Below the pieces are notes generated by a model that saw nothing but the letters and a program-made list of their open reading frames with translations, did no database searches and was not told where the DNA came from. Shown piece by piece: positions 9,329 to 19,785 of a stretch of DNA of 64,000 nucleotides (positions are counted from its first letter, which is position 1; every line of letters begins with the position of its first letter). A program made the position numbers and the translations under genes. Source of the stretch: Psychrobacter sp. NG254 (GTDB lineage Bacteria; Pseudomonadota; Gammaproteobacteria; Pseudomonadales; Moraxellaceae). The stretch is from assembly GCF_015277735.1 (NCBI RefSeq), contig NZ_JADHDA010000005.1:1-64000 (forward strand). The letters are read 5' to 3'.

Positions 9329-12300
9329 TTGAAAGATTTACTCGATATCATGCAAAGCCCTACCGGCAACGGTAACCAAGAGTTTGATAGCATCCAAATT
9401 ACCTTAGCCTCACCTGACGTCATCAAGTCATGGTCACATGGCGAAGTAAAAAAACCTGAAACCATTAACTATCGTACGTTTAAGCCTGAGCGTGATGGTC
9501 TATTTTGTGCCAAAATTTTTGGCCCAGTAAAAGATTTTGAGTGCTTATGTGGTAAGTACAAGCGCCGTAAGTTCCAAGGCGTTATCTGTGAAAAATGTGG
9601 CGTAGAAGTGACGACCGCTAAAGTTCGTCGTGATCGCATGGGTCACATCGACTTAGCCAGTCCAGTTGCGCATATTTGGTTCCTAAAATCATTACCAAGC
9701 CGCATCGGTCTATTGCTAGACATGACGCTACGTGATATCGAACGCGTTCTATATTTCGAAAGCTACATCGTTACCGAGCCAGGTCTGACTTCTTTAGAGA
9801 AGTACCAATTGCTTGATGATGAAGATTACTTCAAAGCCCTTGAAGAATTTGGTGATGAATTCACAGCCAAAATGGGTGCTGAGGCGGTTCAAGACTTATT
9901 GAAAGATATCGATATCGATCTTGAAGTTGATGAGTTGCGTGAAGCGATTCCGCAAACAGGTTCTGAGACTAAGCTTAAAAAGATGTCTAAGCGTCTTAAA
10001 TTGTTAGAAGCATTCCGTGATTCTAATAATAAGCCTGAGTGGATGGTAATGAACATCTTACCAGTACTACCACCAGATTTACGTCCGCTAGTACCACTAG
10101 AAGGCGGTCGTTTTGCGACGTCAGATCTAAACGATTTATATCGCCGCGTGATCAACCGTAACAACCGTCTTAAGCGTCTGCTTGAGCTGAGCGCCCCTGA
10201 TATCATCGTACGTAACGAAAAACGTATGTTGCAAGAATCAGTGGATGCGTTGCTTGATAATGGTCGCCGCGGTCGTGCTATTACTGGTAGTAACAAGCGT
10301 CCATTAAAATCTTTGGCTGATATGATCAAAGGTAAGCAAGGTCGTTTCCGTCAAAACTTACTTGGTAAGCGTGTCGATTACTCTGGTCGTTCGGTTATCG
10401 TGGTAGGCCCAACACTACGTCTACATCAGTGTGGTCTACCTAAGAAAATGGCACTAGAATTATTCAAGCCATTTACTTATAACAAGCTATTGTCTCATGG
10501 TTTGGCGACGACAATTAAAGCTGCCAAAAAGATGGTAGAGCGTGAAGAGCCACAAGTGTGGGATATGCTAGCCATGGTTATCCGTGAGCATCCAGTGCTT
10601 CTTAACCGTGCACCAACGCTTCACCGTTTGGGCTTGCAAGCATTTGAGCCAGTACTAATCGAAGGTAAAGCGATCCAATTGCATCCGCTCGTTTGTACCG
10701 CATTCAACGCCGATTTTGATGGTGACCAAATGGCCGTTCACGTGCCATTGACGCTAGAAGCTCAGCTTGAATCACGTGCGCTAATGATGTCTACCAACAA
10801 CATCTTGTCACCTGCGAACGGTGATCCAATCATCGTACCATCACAGGATGTTGTATTGGGCTTGTACTACATCAGTCGCTCGTCTATCAATGCTAAAGGC
10901 GAGAGCATGGTTTTTGCTACCGTCAATGAAGCATTGCGTGCTATTGGTTCGAACGATCTACATGTTAACGCTAAAATCAAAGTGCGTGTTACAGAGACGC
11001 ATATTGATGAAGAGGGTAACGAAACCAAAGAAATCAGTATCAAAGATACGGTTGCTGGTCGTTTGCTTATCTGGAACATCATGCCTAAAGGTATGACGTT
11101 TGATGAATGTAACCAAGAAATGACGAAGAAAAACATCTCTCGTTTAATCAACTCTTGCTACCGTAAAGTAGGCGTAAAAGAGAGTGTTATGTTTGCTGAC
11201 CAATTGATGTATCTTGGTTTTGCTCAAGCAACCTTGTCTGGTGTGTCTATCGGTATCGATGACATGGTCATTCCACCACTGAAAAAGCAAATCATCGAAG
11301 TGGCAGAAGGCGAAGTTCGCGAAATCGAAGATCAATTCGAGCAAGGCTTTGTAACGGCTGGTGAGCGTTATAACAAAGTGGTTGATATCTGGTCACGTAC
11401 CAATGACAAAGTCGCTAAGGCGATGATGGATAACTTGGCAACGGATAAGATCTTGAATGCCAAAGGTGAGGAAGAAGAGCAGAAATCATTCAACTCTATC
11501 TTTATCATGTCAGATTCTGGTGCTCGTGGTAGCGCGGCACAGATTCGTCAGTTGGCTGGTATGCGTGGTTTGATGGCCAAGCCAGATGGCTCAATCATTG
11601 AAACCCCGATTAAAGCTAACTTCCGTGAAGGTTTGACGGTACTACAGTACTTTATCTCAACTCACGGTGCCCGTAAAGGTCTAGCGGATACGGCACTGAA
11701 AACAGCTAACTCAGGTTATCTGACTCGTCGTCTGGTTGATGTGGCACAAGATTTGGTTATCACTAGTGATGATTGTGGTACTGAAGAAGGCCTACTCATG
11801 AAACCACATATCCAAGGTGGCGAAATCATTGAGAAGCTAGGTGAGCTAGTACTTGGTCGTGTGACTGCACGTGATGTTACTTATAATGATGATGCTGATA
11901 AAGTATTGGTTCCAGCTGGTACTTTGATCGATGAGTACTGGGTTAACGTCCTTGACAGCAACGCGATTGATGATATCTGGGTACGTTCAGTTATTACTTG
12001 TAATGTTGAGCATGGCGTGTGTTCACAGTGTTATGGTCGTGACCTTGCTCGTGGTCATAAAGTGAATATCGGCGAGTCAGTCGGTGTCATGGCTGCACAG
12101 TCTATCGGTGAGCCAGGTACTCAGTTAACCATGCGTACGTTCCACGTGGGCGGGGCAGCAAGCTCAGCCTCTGTAGACAATAGCATCTCTGTACGTAATG
12201 CTGGTCAAGCGCATTTCGAAAACATGAAAACCGTTCAACATACTGATGGTCACTTAGTCATCGTATCGCGTTCAGCTGAAATCGCATTAACCGATGAACT

Positions 12301-13546
12301 TGGCCGTGAGCGTGAGCGTTATAAAGTACCTTATGGTTCTAGCGTTCTTGTGAAGAGCGAAGATTATGTTGAAGGCGGCCAGACCATCGCTAAATGGGAT
12401 CCGCACACGCATCCTATCATCACAGAATTCGCTGGTACTGCACGCTTCAGTGACATCACTGATGGCTTGACGGCTACTGTGAAGGTTGATGACGCGACTG
12501 GTATGAGCTCATTTGAGATTCTTGCTACTCGTGACCGTTCAAGCTCAGCGAAAGACTTACGTCCTGCAATTATCTTGAACACGGACGAAGGTAAAGAAGT
12601 GGTTTACTTCTTACCAGCTGAAACCATCATTCGCGTCAGCGATGGTGAAAAAGTAGCAGCCGGTTCGATCCTAGGCCGCGTACCACAAGCATCTTCTGGT
12701 ACTAAAGATATCACCGGTGGTCTACCACGTGTTGCTGATCTATTCGAAGCACGTCGTCCGAAAGATCACGCCATCATGGCAGAAATGTCTGGTGTGGTTA
12801 GCTTTGGTAAAGAGACCAAAGGTAAGAACCGCTTCATTATTACCAATGAAGATGGTGAGATCCATGAAGAGCTAATCCCGAAATGGCGTCAAATCAACGT
12901 CTTTGAAAACGAGACGGTAGCTCGTGGTGAAGTGATCGCTGATGGTCCACAGAACCCACATGATATCTTGCGTTTGAAAGGTCAGACTGCACTTGCTGAT
13001 TATATCGTCAACGAAGTACAGGACGTTTATCGTCTGCAGGGCGTGAAAATCAACGATAAGCACATCGAAGTAATTATTCGTCAGATGCTGCGTAAAGTTG
13101 AAATCACCGATGGTGGCGATTCAAATCACTTTAAAGGTGATCAGGTCGAGTATGCTGATATCAAAGCATTGAATGCTAAGCTAGAAGCGGAAGACAAGTT
13201 CCCAGTACAGTTTGAGCGTCAGTTGTTAGGTATCACCAAAGCAAGTCTGGCAACAGAAAGCTTTATCTCAGCGGCTTCTTTCCAGGAAACAACCCGCGTA
13301 CTAACTGCTGCTGCCGTTACTGGTAAAGTGGATGAGTTACGTGGCCTGAAAGAAAACGTGGTCGTTGGTCGCTTGATTCCTGCAGGTACGGGTCTTGCTT
13401 ATCATAAAGCACGTAAAGACAAAGCAGATAAGAAGCTACAAGATAAAGATCTTAATGCAGCGTTTGATATGACAGCGAGCACTGATAGTAAAGACTTTGC
13501 AAGCTTTGATGAAGCCTTTGCTCAAGAGTTAAATCAAGACAACTAA
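9329..13546 (+). CDS. rpoC: DNA-directed RNA polymerase subunit beta'
   Basis: RpoC is the catalytic beta' subunit. The 1405-residue product has the N-terminal zinc ribbon ([19 protein letters not shown], Cys near residues 72-90). The absolutely conserved active-site motif NADFDGDQM has Mg-binding Asp462, Asp464 and Asp466. The trigger-loop region [18 protein letters not shown] follows at about residue 920. The start is a TTG at 9329, seven codons before the first ATG (9350). It gives the family-typical (M)KDLLDI start and has GGAG at 9318-9321. The C-terminal tail is acidic and ends in ELNQDN. A strong terminator follows 36 bp downstream. Confidence 0.97.
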   Translation: MKDLLDIMQSPTGNGNQEFDSIQITLASPDVIKSWSHGEVKKPETINYRTFKPERDGLFCAKIFGPVKDFECLCGKYKRRKFQGVICEKCGVEVTTAKVRRDRMGHIDLASPVAHIWFLKSLPSRIGLLLDMTLRDIERVLYFESYIVTEPGLTSLEKYQLLDDEDYFKALEEFGDEFTAKMGAEAVQDLLKDIDIDLEVDELREAIPQTGSETKLKKMSKRLKLLEAFRDSNNKPEWMVMNILPVLPPDLRPLVPLEGGRFATSDLNDLYRRVINRNNRLKRLLELSAPDIIVRNEKRMLQESVDALLDNGRRGRAITGSNKRPLKSLADMIKGKQGRFRQNLLGKRVDYSGRSVIVVGPTLRLHQCGLPKKMALELFKPFTYNKLLSHGLATTIKAAKKMVEREEPQVWDMLAMVIREHPVLLNRAPTLHRLGLQAFEPVLIEGKAIQLHPLVCTAFNADFDGDQMAVHVPLTLEAQLESRALMMSTNNILSPANGDPIIVPSQDVVLGLYYISRSSINAKGESMVFATVNEALRAIGSNDLHVNAKIKVRVTETHIDEEGNETKEISIKDTVAGRLLIWNIMPKGMTFDECNQEMTKKNISRLINSCYRKVGVKESVMFADQLMYLGFAQATLSGVSIGIDDMVIPPLKKQIIEVAEGEVREIEDQFEQGFVTAGERYNKVVDIWSRTNDKVAKAMMDNLATDKILNAKGEEEEQKSFNSIFIMSDSGARGSAAQIRQLAGMRGLMAKPDGSIIETPIKANFREGLTVLQYFISTHGARKGLADTALKTANSGYLTRRLVDVAQDLVITSDDCGTEEGLLMKPHIQGGEIIEKLGELVLGRVTARDVTYNDDADKVLVPAGTLIDEYWVNVLDSNAIDDIWVRSVITCNVEHGVCSQCYGRDLARGHKVNIGESVGVMAAQSIGEPGTQLTMRTFHVGGAASSASVDNSISVRNAGQAHFENMKTVQHTDGHLVIVSRSAEIALTDELGRERERYKVPYGSSVLVKSEDYVEGGQTIAKWDPHTHPIITEFAGTARFSDITDGLTATVKVDDATGMSSFEILATRDRSSSAKDLRPAIILNTDEGKEVVYFLPAETIIRVSDGEKVAAGSILGRVPQASSGTKDITGGLPRVADLFEARRPKDHAIMAEMSGVVSFGKETKGKNRFIITNEDGEIHEELIPKWRQINVFENETVARGEVIADGPQNPHDILRLKGQTALADYIVNEVQDVYRLQGVKINDKHIEVIIRQMLRKVEITDGGDSNHFKGDQVEYADIKALNAKLEAEDKFPVQFERQLLGITKASLATESFISAASFQETTRVLTAAAVTGKVDELRGLKENVVVGRLIPAGTGLAYHKARKDKADKKLQDKDLNAAFDMTASTDSKDFASFDEAFAQELNQDN

Positions 13547-13582
13547 GAGCAGTCAGCGTCTTTGATTCATTTTTAACTTGAT

Positions 13583-13612
13583 AAAAAGCCAGCCTCCGTT
13601 GCTGGCTTTTTT
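13583..13612 (+). terminator. Intrinsic terminator of the rpoBC operon
   Basis: AAAAGCCAGC (13584-13593) pairs perfectly with GCTGGCTTTT (13601-13610) around a 7-nt loop, ending in a T-run. It closes the transcription unit after rpoC. Confidence 0.9.
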
Positions 13613-13713
13613 GTGTGTGTAAAAAACTGAGAAAGGCATGGTGCTACTATCAGAAAAAATAGTACACTGGAAAATACGCTCAAATTCACTATTCATAAAA
13701 GGATAATTAGCAG

Positions 13714-14238
13714 ATGGCAGGTAAAACACGTGTCGCCAAGTATCAAGCAGATCGAACCAACCAAAAGCTGTATTTTTGTCGTTTATCCTGCCAAGCAGCG
13801 GGAAGTGCCAACGATAAGCAGTTATACCAAGCCCATTGCGAAACGGCTATCTTTCATTTGCATGGTGCATTGCTGGCATTTATCCAAGAACTGGGACATT
13901 TTTATAGTTTAAATATGACGTCACCCACGTTGCTAGATATCGAACAAGCATTGACAGAGCGCACACAGGTATCTCCTGAAATCCAACGCTTGCAGCAATT
14001 GCAGCAGCAAGGTTTTGTTGCCAATATAGATCGCGCTTATCAACGCTGTCTCTATGCTGTGCCACCAGATATCGTCGTAGACGAGACGCCAAGTAGTTCG
14101 TCCGCCTCGCCAGATCTCATTGTGAATGTCGTCACTTTATCGAATCAATGGTTGCCTGATGAGGCCACTATACGTGAATGGCGTCAGCAGCTTTTGGAGC
14201 TGATTGAGCAACTCCGTGCTGGAATGGTCGAGTTTTAG
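13714..14238 (+). CDS. Conserved hypothetical protein, DUF6586-like
   Basis: The 174-residue product has no signal peptide or membrane segment. The N-terminal part (ADRTNQKLYFCRLSCQAA, near residues 12-29) resembles the short Pseudomonas proteins grouped as DUF6586; this is recognition from memory, not a search. The middle is Gln/Leu-rich and probably helical (ERTQVSPEIQRLQQLQQQ), a Ser/Pro linker follows near residue 127, and the C-terminus contains a WRQQLLELIEQLR helix. AAGGA lies about 11 nt before the ATG. It stands alone between the rpoC terminator and the convergent mrcA. A MITE-like element begins at the base after its stop codon. No function can be given. Confidence 0.7.
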   Translation: MAGKTRVAKYQADRTNQKLYFCRLSCQAAGSANDKQLYQAHCETAIFHLHGALLAFIQELGHFYSLNMTSPTLLDIEQALTERTQVSPEIQRLQQLQQQGFVANIDRAYQRCLYAVPPDIVVDETPSSSSASPDLIVNVVTLSNQWLPDEATIREWRQQLLELIEQLRAGMVEF

Positions 14239-14352
14239 ATATATAGTCAGCGAACTACTAAATCGCTACGGTGTTACCCTCCTTAGAGGTACGATATGTA
14301 CAATCTGTGGTAGGCTGCCTTGTAGCTGTTTTAGATTTCTTTGACTATATAT
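14239..14352. mobile_element. MITE-like element with 11-bp terminal inverted repeats
   Basis: ATATATAGTCA (14239-14249) and its exact complement TGACTATATAT (14342-14352) bound a 114-bp non-coding segment that starts one base after the stop codon of the preceding gene. Size, lack of coding capacity, AT-rich termini and insertion beside a gene end suit a miniature inverted-repeat element. I see no second copy in the window and no certain target duplication, though the ends are TA-rich. No transposase is present, so it would be non-autonomous. Confidence 0.55.
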
Positions 14353-14420
14353 AAGGGGCATGTTCATTGTCTGAGAAGTAGAAGACAAGGTAGTGATAGT
14401 TATGGTGCTTTAATCAAAGC

Positions 14421-14464
14421 AAAAAAAAGGCTTATTCAGTGATTGCTGAATAAGCCTTTTTTAT
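14421..14464. terminator. Bidirectional terminator between the hypothetical gene and mrcA
   Basis: A perfect 15-bp stem, AAAAGGCTTATTCAG (14425-14439) with CTGAATAAGCCTTTT (14446-14460), has a 6-nt loop. A-rich sequence on the left and T-rich sequence on the right let it act on both strands, serving the plus-strand gene and the minus-strand mrcA. Confidence 0.85.
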
Positions 14465-14510
14465 CAGATATTGATTATGGCGATGAATCAGGTATGCCAT
14501 GATAAGCAGA

Positions 14511-17165
14511 TTACTCTGGCAACGGAGGCATACGCTCAACAGGTGTGACGGATAATGGGTTTTGCGGTACGCTATCATCACTGCGTTTATTGCTAGATGT
14601 CTGAGGCTCTGAGTTTTTCACATTTTCAGGGGGCTTAGGAGTGGGAGCCTGACGCTGCTGAGTTTGGGTTTTGACTGGCTTTGCCGCTTTGCTATTGTCA
14701 GCAACATCGTCATCACCAGCGATAAGTCCATCATCAGTCATTTCGATTATTTCTTGCTGCTGTTTCTTAGATTTTGAGCGGTTGTTAATCGACACCCACT
14801 GACTCGGCGTATCTTTGAGCTGTGCTTTCATAAAGTCCATCCAAACGGGTAGGGCGGCCACACCGCCATACTCACGGCGACCCATGGTGGCTGGTTGATC
14901 AAAACCCATCCATACGACGGTCGCATTGGTAGGATGAAATCCTGCGAACCAAGCATCTTTAGCCTGGTTGGTTGTGCCTGTTTTACCACCGATATCGTTA
15001 CGACCTAATGCTTTTGCTCGTATAGCCGTACCATGCTGTACCACATCACGCAAAATATCTGCCATCTCAAATGCCACTCTAGGTTGCAATATTCGTGGTG
15101 CCTGTTTGGCCACTGCGTATTGTACAGGAGGTGCTTTCAAGCGATCTGACTGAGGGCCAGCATTATAAACAGTCAAATCAGTGCTTTGTTCGGTGCTTTC
15201 ATCAGCTTTTAGCGCCGATGCATCAGTGTCTGTTTTATCAGTATCTGTTTCATCAATACTATTGCTATCGTCTTCGAGTGACTTATTATATGCCTCGATT
15301 GATTGCTTATTACGTTGCTCAAGTTGTTTGTTAAAGCATAGCGCACAAGCTTGACGTGGATTTGCTTGGAACAATAGATCGTTTTTATAATTGTATATTT
15401 GTTCAATAAAGTAAGGTTGTACGCGATGACCACCATTGGCAAAGGTTGAATATGCTGTTGCCATTTGTAGTGGCGTGGCTTGTCCTGCGCCAAGTGCTAA
15501 CGATAACGTGGTGGGGAGCTTTTCTTTGTCTAAACCGAACTCATCTAATAGATTGCGTGTACTAGAAATCCCAATGGCTTGTAGTAAACGAATAGAAACC
15601 AAGTTTCTAGACAAGTAAAGCCCGCGGCGCAAGGTGATATCACCTAAGAAGCGCTCATCAGAGTTTTTGGGTTTCCAGTCGCCTACTTGTATTGGTCTAT
15701 CGGAGACGATGGTGTCTGGACGATAGCCTTTTTCTAGCGCTGCTGTATAAACAAGCGGTTTAATCGTTGAGCCTGGTTGGCGCCAGCCCTGTAATGCACG
15801 GTTGAATTTGCTGTGGTTAAAATCAAACCCACCGACCAAGGCATTAACCGCGCCAGTTTCTGGATTTAAGGAAACCAAGCTTCCTTGTATTTTGGGTATT
15901 TGACCCAGTTGCCAATTGCCATTCGCCGTTGGCATAACACGGACAATATCATTCTTTTTGACAATTTGGCTGGCATTACTTGGATAGTAACCGATACGAT
16001 CGGCAGAAATGTATTTGCGCGCCCAGCTCATGCCAGACCAGTTAACGGTTATGCTCTCACCAGACTGTAAGGTGGCCTCAAAACTACGCGAATTGACTTT
16101 GGTAATTTTGGCAGGAGACATACTGCTATAACGTTGAAAGTTCTCTAGCGGTTCATCATTTGCTTCAGCACCGCGCCAACCGTGACGATGCTCATAGGCA
16201 ACCAAACCCGTCAGTATGGCCGCTTCTGCATCTATCTGTGCCTGACTGTCTACTGTCAGGCGTACGCGCCAACCACCATGCATGACCTGCTCACCATAGC
16301 GCTCCACTAAGGTAGCACGAGTCATTTCTGCCAAATAAGGCATATTGACATCCAGCTTTTCTTTATAAAGGTTGATGCCTACTGGTGCGGCAATGGCTTC
16401 GTCTTTTTGCGCTTTGGTGATATAACCTAGCTCATGCATGCGCCCAATAATCCAGTTACGACGGGTCAATGCACGCTCAGGGTTGGCGACAGGATTGTAT
16501 TTAGAGGGAGCTTTTGGTAAGCCTGCTAGCATTGCCATCTCAGCGATGCTTAAGCTGTCTAGCGACTTACTATAATATTTTTTGGCAGCAGCACGGATAC
16601 CGTAAGCGCCTTCACCCAGATAAATCTTGTTGACATAAAGTGTTAGAATATCGTTTTTGCTGAGTTCATCTTCGATTTTACGTGCTAAAAATAACTCTGT
16701 CAGTTTGCGGTTTAGCGTTCTCTCTGAGCTCAAGAAATAGTTTTTGGCAACCTGCATAGTGATGGTCGACCCACCTGTCTGGCCGTCATCATCGGTCACA
16801 GCCTCAGTAACGGCTCGACCAAGTCCTTTAATACTGATACCACTATGCTGAAAAAATGAGGCATCTTCTGCTGCTAAAAAGGCATGGGTTAAATCTTCAG
16901 GAATGTCTTCAAAACTGACTGGTAAAGATAAACGATTGCCATATTGGCCAATCAGTTTGTCATCGCTACTATAAATCTGTAATGGCATCTCTAAACTAGC
17001 AGTCTTAATTTCTTGAGTGCTTGGTAAGGTCGGCGATAAATACATTGCCATACCATAAAAACCAATCGGTACAGCAAGCGCTAAAACAACCGCCAATGCT
17101 AGGCATGCGATAAAAACACCCACTAAAAAATGAATGAGGCGAGCAGTAGCATTTTTTTTGGCCAT
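14511..17165 (-). CDS. mrcA: Penicillin-binding protein 1A, class A (bifunctional)
   Basis: PBP1A polymerises and cross-links peptidoglycan in the periplasm. The 884-residue protein has one N-terminal transmembrane anchor (about residues 10-38). The glycosyltransferase domain shows EDASFFQHSG (catalytic Glu) and GGSTITMQVAKN. A linker and OB-like region follow, then the transpeptidase domain with SxxK (Ser466 in PGSTIKPL), SRN (YLSRNLVS) and KTGTT. The C-terminal tail of about 100 residues is Pro/Gln/Ser-rich and low in complexity. It also carries a Ser/Thr/Asp-rich insertion with two Cys between SRN and KTGTT. It is divergent from pilMNOPQ, the same arrangement as ponA in Pseudomonas. Confidence 0.96.
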   Translation of the reverse strand: MAKKNATARLIHFLVGVFIACLALAVVLALAVPIGFYGMAMYLSPTLPSTQEIKTASLEMPLQIYSSDDKLIGQYGNRLSLPVSFEDIPEDLTHAFLAAEDASFFQHSGISIKGLGRAVTEAVTDDDGQTGGSTITMQVAKNYFLSSERTLNRKLTELFLARKIEDELSKNDILTLYVNKIYLGEGAYGIRAAAKKYYSKSLDSLSIAEMAMLAGLPKAPSKYNPVANPERALTRRNWIIGRMHELGYITKAQKDEAIAAPVGINLYKEKLDVNMPYLAEMTRATLVERYGEQVMHGGWRVRLTVDSQAQIDAEAAILTGLVAYEHRHGWRGAEANDEPLENFQRYSSMSPAKITKVNSRSFEATLQSGESITVNWSGMSWARKYISADRIGYYPSNASQIVKKNDIVRVMPTANGNWQLGQIPKIQGSLVSLNPETGAVNALVGGFDFNHSKFNRALQGWRQPGSTIKPLVYTAALEKGYRPDTIVSDRPIQVGDWKPKNSDERFLGDITLRRGLYLSRNLVSIRLLQAIGISSTRNLLDEFGLDKEKLPTTLSLALGAGQATPLQMATAYSTFANGGHRVQPYFIEQIYNYKNDLLFQANPRQACALCFNKQLEQRNKQSIEAYNKSLEDDSNSIDETDTDKTDTDASALKADESTEQSTDLTVYNAGPQSDRLKAPPVQYAVAKQAPRILQPRVAFEMADILRDVVQHGTAIRAKALGRNDIGGKTGTTNQAKDAWFAGFHPTNATVVWMGFDQPATMGRREYGGVAALPVWMDFMKAQLKDTPSQWVSINNRSKSKKQQQEIIEMTDDGLIAGDDDVADNSKAAKPVKTQTQQRQAPTPKPPENVKNSEPQTSSNKRSDDSVPQNPLSVTPVERMPPLPE

Positions 17166-17203
17166 AAGAAGACTTATTAGTTAGAATTTGTAGCGAACAA
17201 TAT

Positions 17204-17233
17204 ATTATACCTCGAACAAAATCGGCAGGTCAT
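17204..17233 (-). promoter_or_regulatory. Candidate promoter of mrcA
   Basis: On the minus strand, ATGACC and a perfect TATAAT (plus coordinates 17228-17233 and 17204-17209) are separated by 18 bp. The -10 lies about 40 bp before the mrcA start. Confidence 0.5.
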
Positions 17234-17272
17234 AATAAATGTGTAAGTGTGCTTTAATATATTTTTAAATGC

Positions 17273-17301
17273 TTGAAACTATCAATTAAGTAAAGTATTG
17301 T
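17273..17301 (+). promoter_or_regulatory. Candidate promoter of pilMNOPQ
   Basis: TTGAAA (17273-17278) and TATTGT (17296-17301) are separated by exactly 17 bp, 56 bp before the pilM GTG. It is back to back with the mrcA promoter in the 192-bp divergent region. Confidence 0.5.
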
Positions 17302-17357
17302 ATCTAATTATTACAAATAACTATCAAATTGTACATTCAATATAAGGTATAGAGTTT

Positions 17358-18413
17358 GTGAGGCTATTTACTTCTAAAAGTCGACATTTGATTGGTGTGG
17401 ATATTTGTGCCACCTCAGTAAAGTTGGTTGACATACAGCGCCAACATGGCATGTTTCACCTAAAATCTTATGGTATCGAAAGACTTCCGGAAGGTGTAGT
17501 CGTCGACAAACTCTTGGTAGATACAGAAACAGTAGGTACTATCATAACCAGCCTCGCCAGACGCTGCCAAGTATCGGGCAGCAATGTCGCTACAGCAGTT
17601 TCGGGCTCTGCTGTTATAACCAAAATTATTGACATGGATATGGCGTTAAATGACGTTGAGCGTGAAGCCCAAATTCGTTTAGATGCGGATCAGTATGTGC
17701 CTTACCCGTTAGAAGATGTCAATTTAGACTTTGAAGTTTTGGGTCCCTCTTTGGCTAGCGATAATATGGTGCAGGTATTGCTGGCGGCTTCTCGCTCGGA
17801 AAATGTCGACCAACGCGTCGATGCGTTAGCCTTCGGTGGCATGCAAACCAAAGTCATGGATATTGAATCACATGCCATTGAGCGTGCTTTTAAACTGATG
17901 GTCGATTATCTGCCAAATATGCCAGAATTGGTCGCTTTAGTGGATATTGGTCACAATCAAACCACTTTATATATCGCTAAAAATGGTGAGTTCATTTATA
18001 GTCGTGAGCAATTGTTTGGCGGTGTGCAGTTGACCGAGGCGATACAAAATCGTTACGGGTTATCAGCAGAAGAGGCCACATTGAGCAAACGTGAGCGTAC
18101 CTTACCTGATGACTATTATCCTGAGATATTGACGCCCTTCATAGAAAACACCATTCAGCAAATCACGCGCTCTCTGCAGTTTTACTTCTCATCTAGCCAG
18201 TATAGCAGTATAGACCACGTGGTGTTGGCAGGTGGTAGCAGCTCGATTGCGGGTCTCTCTGGTATGGCACAACAAAAACTGGGTGTCCCGGTTAGTGTGG
18301 CCAACCCGTTTGCTAATATGACTATCGCACCAAATATTGACAATGAGCAATTGGCTGTTGATGCACCAAGCTTAATGGCTGCATGCGGTCTTGCGTTAAG
18401 GAGCTTTGACTGA
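17358..18413 (+). CDS. pilM: Type IV pilus inner-membrane platform protein PilM
   Basis: PilM is the cytoplasmic actin-like protein that binds the N-terminus of PilN and links the assembly ATPases to the alignment complex. The 351-residue product starts at GTG (17358) with AAGG upstream. It shows the actin-fold phosphate loop near the N-terminus (IGVDICATSVKLVDI), the central LVALVDIGHNQTTLYI segment, and HVVLAGGSSSIAGL in the C-terminal nucleotide-binding part. There is no signal peptide. Its TGA overlaps the pilN ATG by one base, so translation is coupled through the operon. Confidence 0.95.
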   Translation: MRLFTSKSRHLIGVDICATSVKLVDIQRQHGMFHLKSYGIERLPEGVVVDKLLVDTETVGTIITSLARRCQVSGSNVATAVSGSAVITKIIDMDMALNDVEREAQIRLDADQYVPYPLEDVNLDFEVLGPSLASDNMVQVLLAASRSENVDQRVDALAFGGMQTKVMDIESHAIERAFKLMVDYLPNMPELVALVDIGHNQTTLYIAKNGEFIYSREQLFGGVQLTEAIQNRYGLSAEEATLSKRERTLPDDYYPEILTPFIENTIQQITRSLQFYFSSSQYSSIDHVVLAGGSSSIAGLSGMAQQKLGVPVSVANPFANMTIAPNIDNEQLAVDAPSLMAACGLALRSFD

Positions 18414-19060
18414 TGGCTCGTATTAACCTTTTACCTTGGCGCCAAGAAGAGCGCGAACGTCGCAATAAAGAATTCTTAACATTGGTGGTTGCCGTCACTT
18501 TGCTGACGCTACTGGCTGCATTTGCCTCATGGAGCTATTTCAATAATGAGCTTGCTGACCAGCTCGATGCCAATTCGTTGATCGAACAAGAAAATAAACG
18601 TTTAGATATTGCATTGACCGAAATTGATAGTTTAGAGCAGCGCCGTGAAGATATTATATCGCGTATGCAAGTGATTCAAGACTTGCAGGGTCGCCGTCCG
18701 GTGCCTGTACGTTTGTGGGATGATTTGGCTAAAGCCATTCCGCCAGCGCTTTATTTAAACAATCTCAAACGTGAAGGGGATGTCCTAACCTTAACCGGTC
18801 TGGCTGATAATCCAAACATTGTGTCGAGTTTGATTCGTAATCTAGACAGCAGTAAGTGGATGGGTAATTCAGCAGTGAGTAATATTCAACAGAATATCAC
18901 CGCTTATGAGACGGCACCTGCTCTTAACAACACGGTTACGACAGGCGAGCAGCCTCGCCCTGTTTATCCAGAAGACAGTTATGTACAGTTTGTGGTAACG
19001 ACAAAAGTGCAATCAGAGACGCCTGCCGCTACGGATGATGTTTTGGGAGGTGAGTTATGA
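18413..19060 (+). CDS. pilN: Type IV pilus assembly protein PilN
   Basis: PilN is an inner-membrane protein that pairs with PilO and contacts PilM through its short cytoplasmic N-terminus. The 215-residue product starts MARINLLPWRQEERERR; the NLLPWR motif is the known PilM-binding segment. One transmembrane helix lies at about residues 22-45, then a periplasmic coiled coil (LIEQENKRLDIALTEIDSL) and a ferredoxin-like domain. It overlaps pilM by one base and pilO by four. Confidence 0.95.
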   Translation: MARINLLPWRQEERERRNKEFLTLVVAVTLLTLLAAFASWSYFNNELADQLDANSLIEQENKRLDIALTEIDSLEQRREDIISRMQVIQDLQGRRPVPVRLWDDLAKAIPPALYLNNLKREGDVLTLTGLADNPNIVSSLIRNLDSSKWMGNSAVSNIQQNITAYETAPALNNTVTTGEQPRPVYPEDSYVQFVVTTKVQSETPAATDDVLGGEL

Positions 19061-19785
19061 AACTTGTCCGCAAAAAAAGCCTAATCAAGACCAAAAAGAA
19101 TAACTTAAAACCCAAAAAACAGTTTGATCTAAACGAGTTTCGCCGCAGTTTTGAATCATTAGATTCTGATAACTATGGTAGCTGGCCATTGCCAGTAAAG
19201 GTAACCGTGATTGGTCTTATTATTACTTTTATCGCTGCGCTATCATGGGCACTGCCAATCAGTAGTAAAATCGATGAGATCAATGCGGCTGAAAGTCAGC
19301 AACAAACGCTGCTAGATAGTTACCGTGAAAAAGAATCACGTGCGCGTCACCTAAAAGCCTATCAAGAACAAGTCGTCCAAATGGAGACGGAGTTCAATAC
19401 TTTGCTAGACCAATTGCCAAAAGACACACGTGTCTCAGAGCTGGTAGAAGGCATCAATATGACAGGTGTAGGTAGTAACATACGTTTCCAAGATATCTCA
19501 GTAGAACCTGAAATCGAAAATGAATTCTTCATTGAGCAGCCTATCCGTATTGCTGCTTTGGGTGATTACCATCAGTTTGGTAGCTTTATTAGCGGTCTGG
19601 CAGCACTACCTAGAATCATCACGATGCACGATTTTGAAGTCAGTAATCCACAGCCTACTTTGGATGTGTTACCAGAGCTTAATTTGGTTTTACAGACCAA
19701 AACGTATCGATCTAAAGAAGCGGCTCCTGAAGGTGATGAAGCGGTTGCCTCAACTGACGCTGCAGCTACAGCAGGAGGCAACTAA
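19057..19785 (+). CDS. pilO: Type IV pilus assembly protein PilO
   Basis: PilO forms a heterodimer with PilN in the inner membrane and connects to PilP. The 242-residue product has a basic N-terminal cytoplasmic part (Lys-rich, residues 1-30) and one transmembrane helix at about residues 50-70. A periplasmic coiled coil follows (SQQQTLLDSYREKESRARHL), then a ferredoxin-like domain in which QPIRIAALGDYHQFGSF is the conserved PilO segment. The C-terminus is Ala/Gly-rich. ATGA overlap with pilN and a one-base overlap with pilP indicate tight coupling. Confidence 0.95.
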   Translation: MKLVRKKSLIKTKKNNLKPKKQFDLNEFRRSFESLDSDNYGSWPLPVKVTVIGLIITFIAALSWALPISSKIDEINAAESQQQTLLDSYREKESRARHLKAYQEQVVQMETEFNTLLDQLPKDTRVSELVEGINMTGVGSNIRFQDISVEPEIENEFFIEQPIRIAALGDYHQFGSFISGLAALPRIITMHDFEVSNPQPTLDVLPELNLVLQTKTYRSKEAAPEGDEAVASTDAAATAGGN

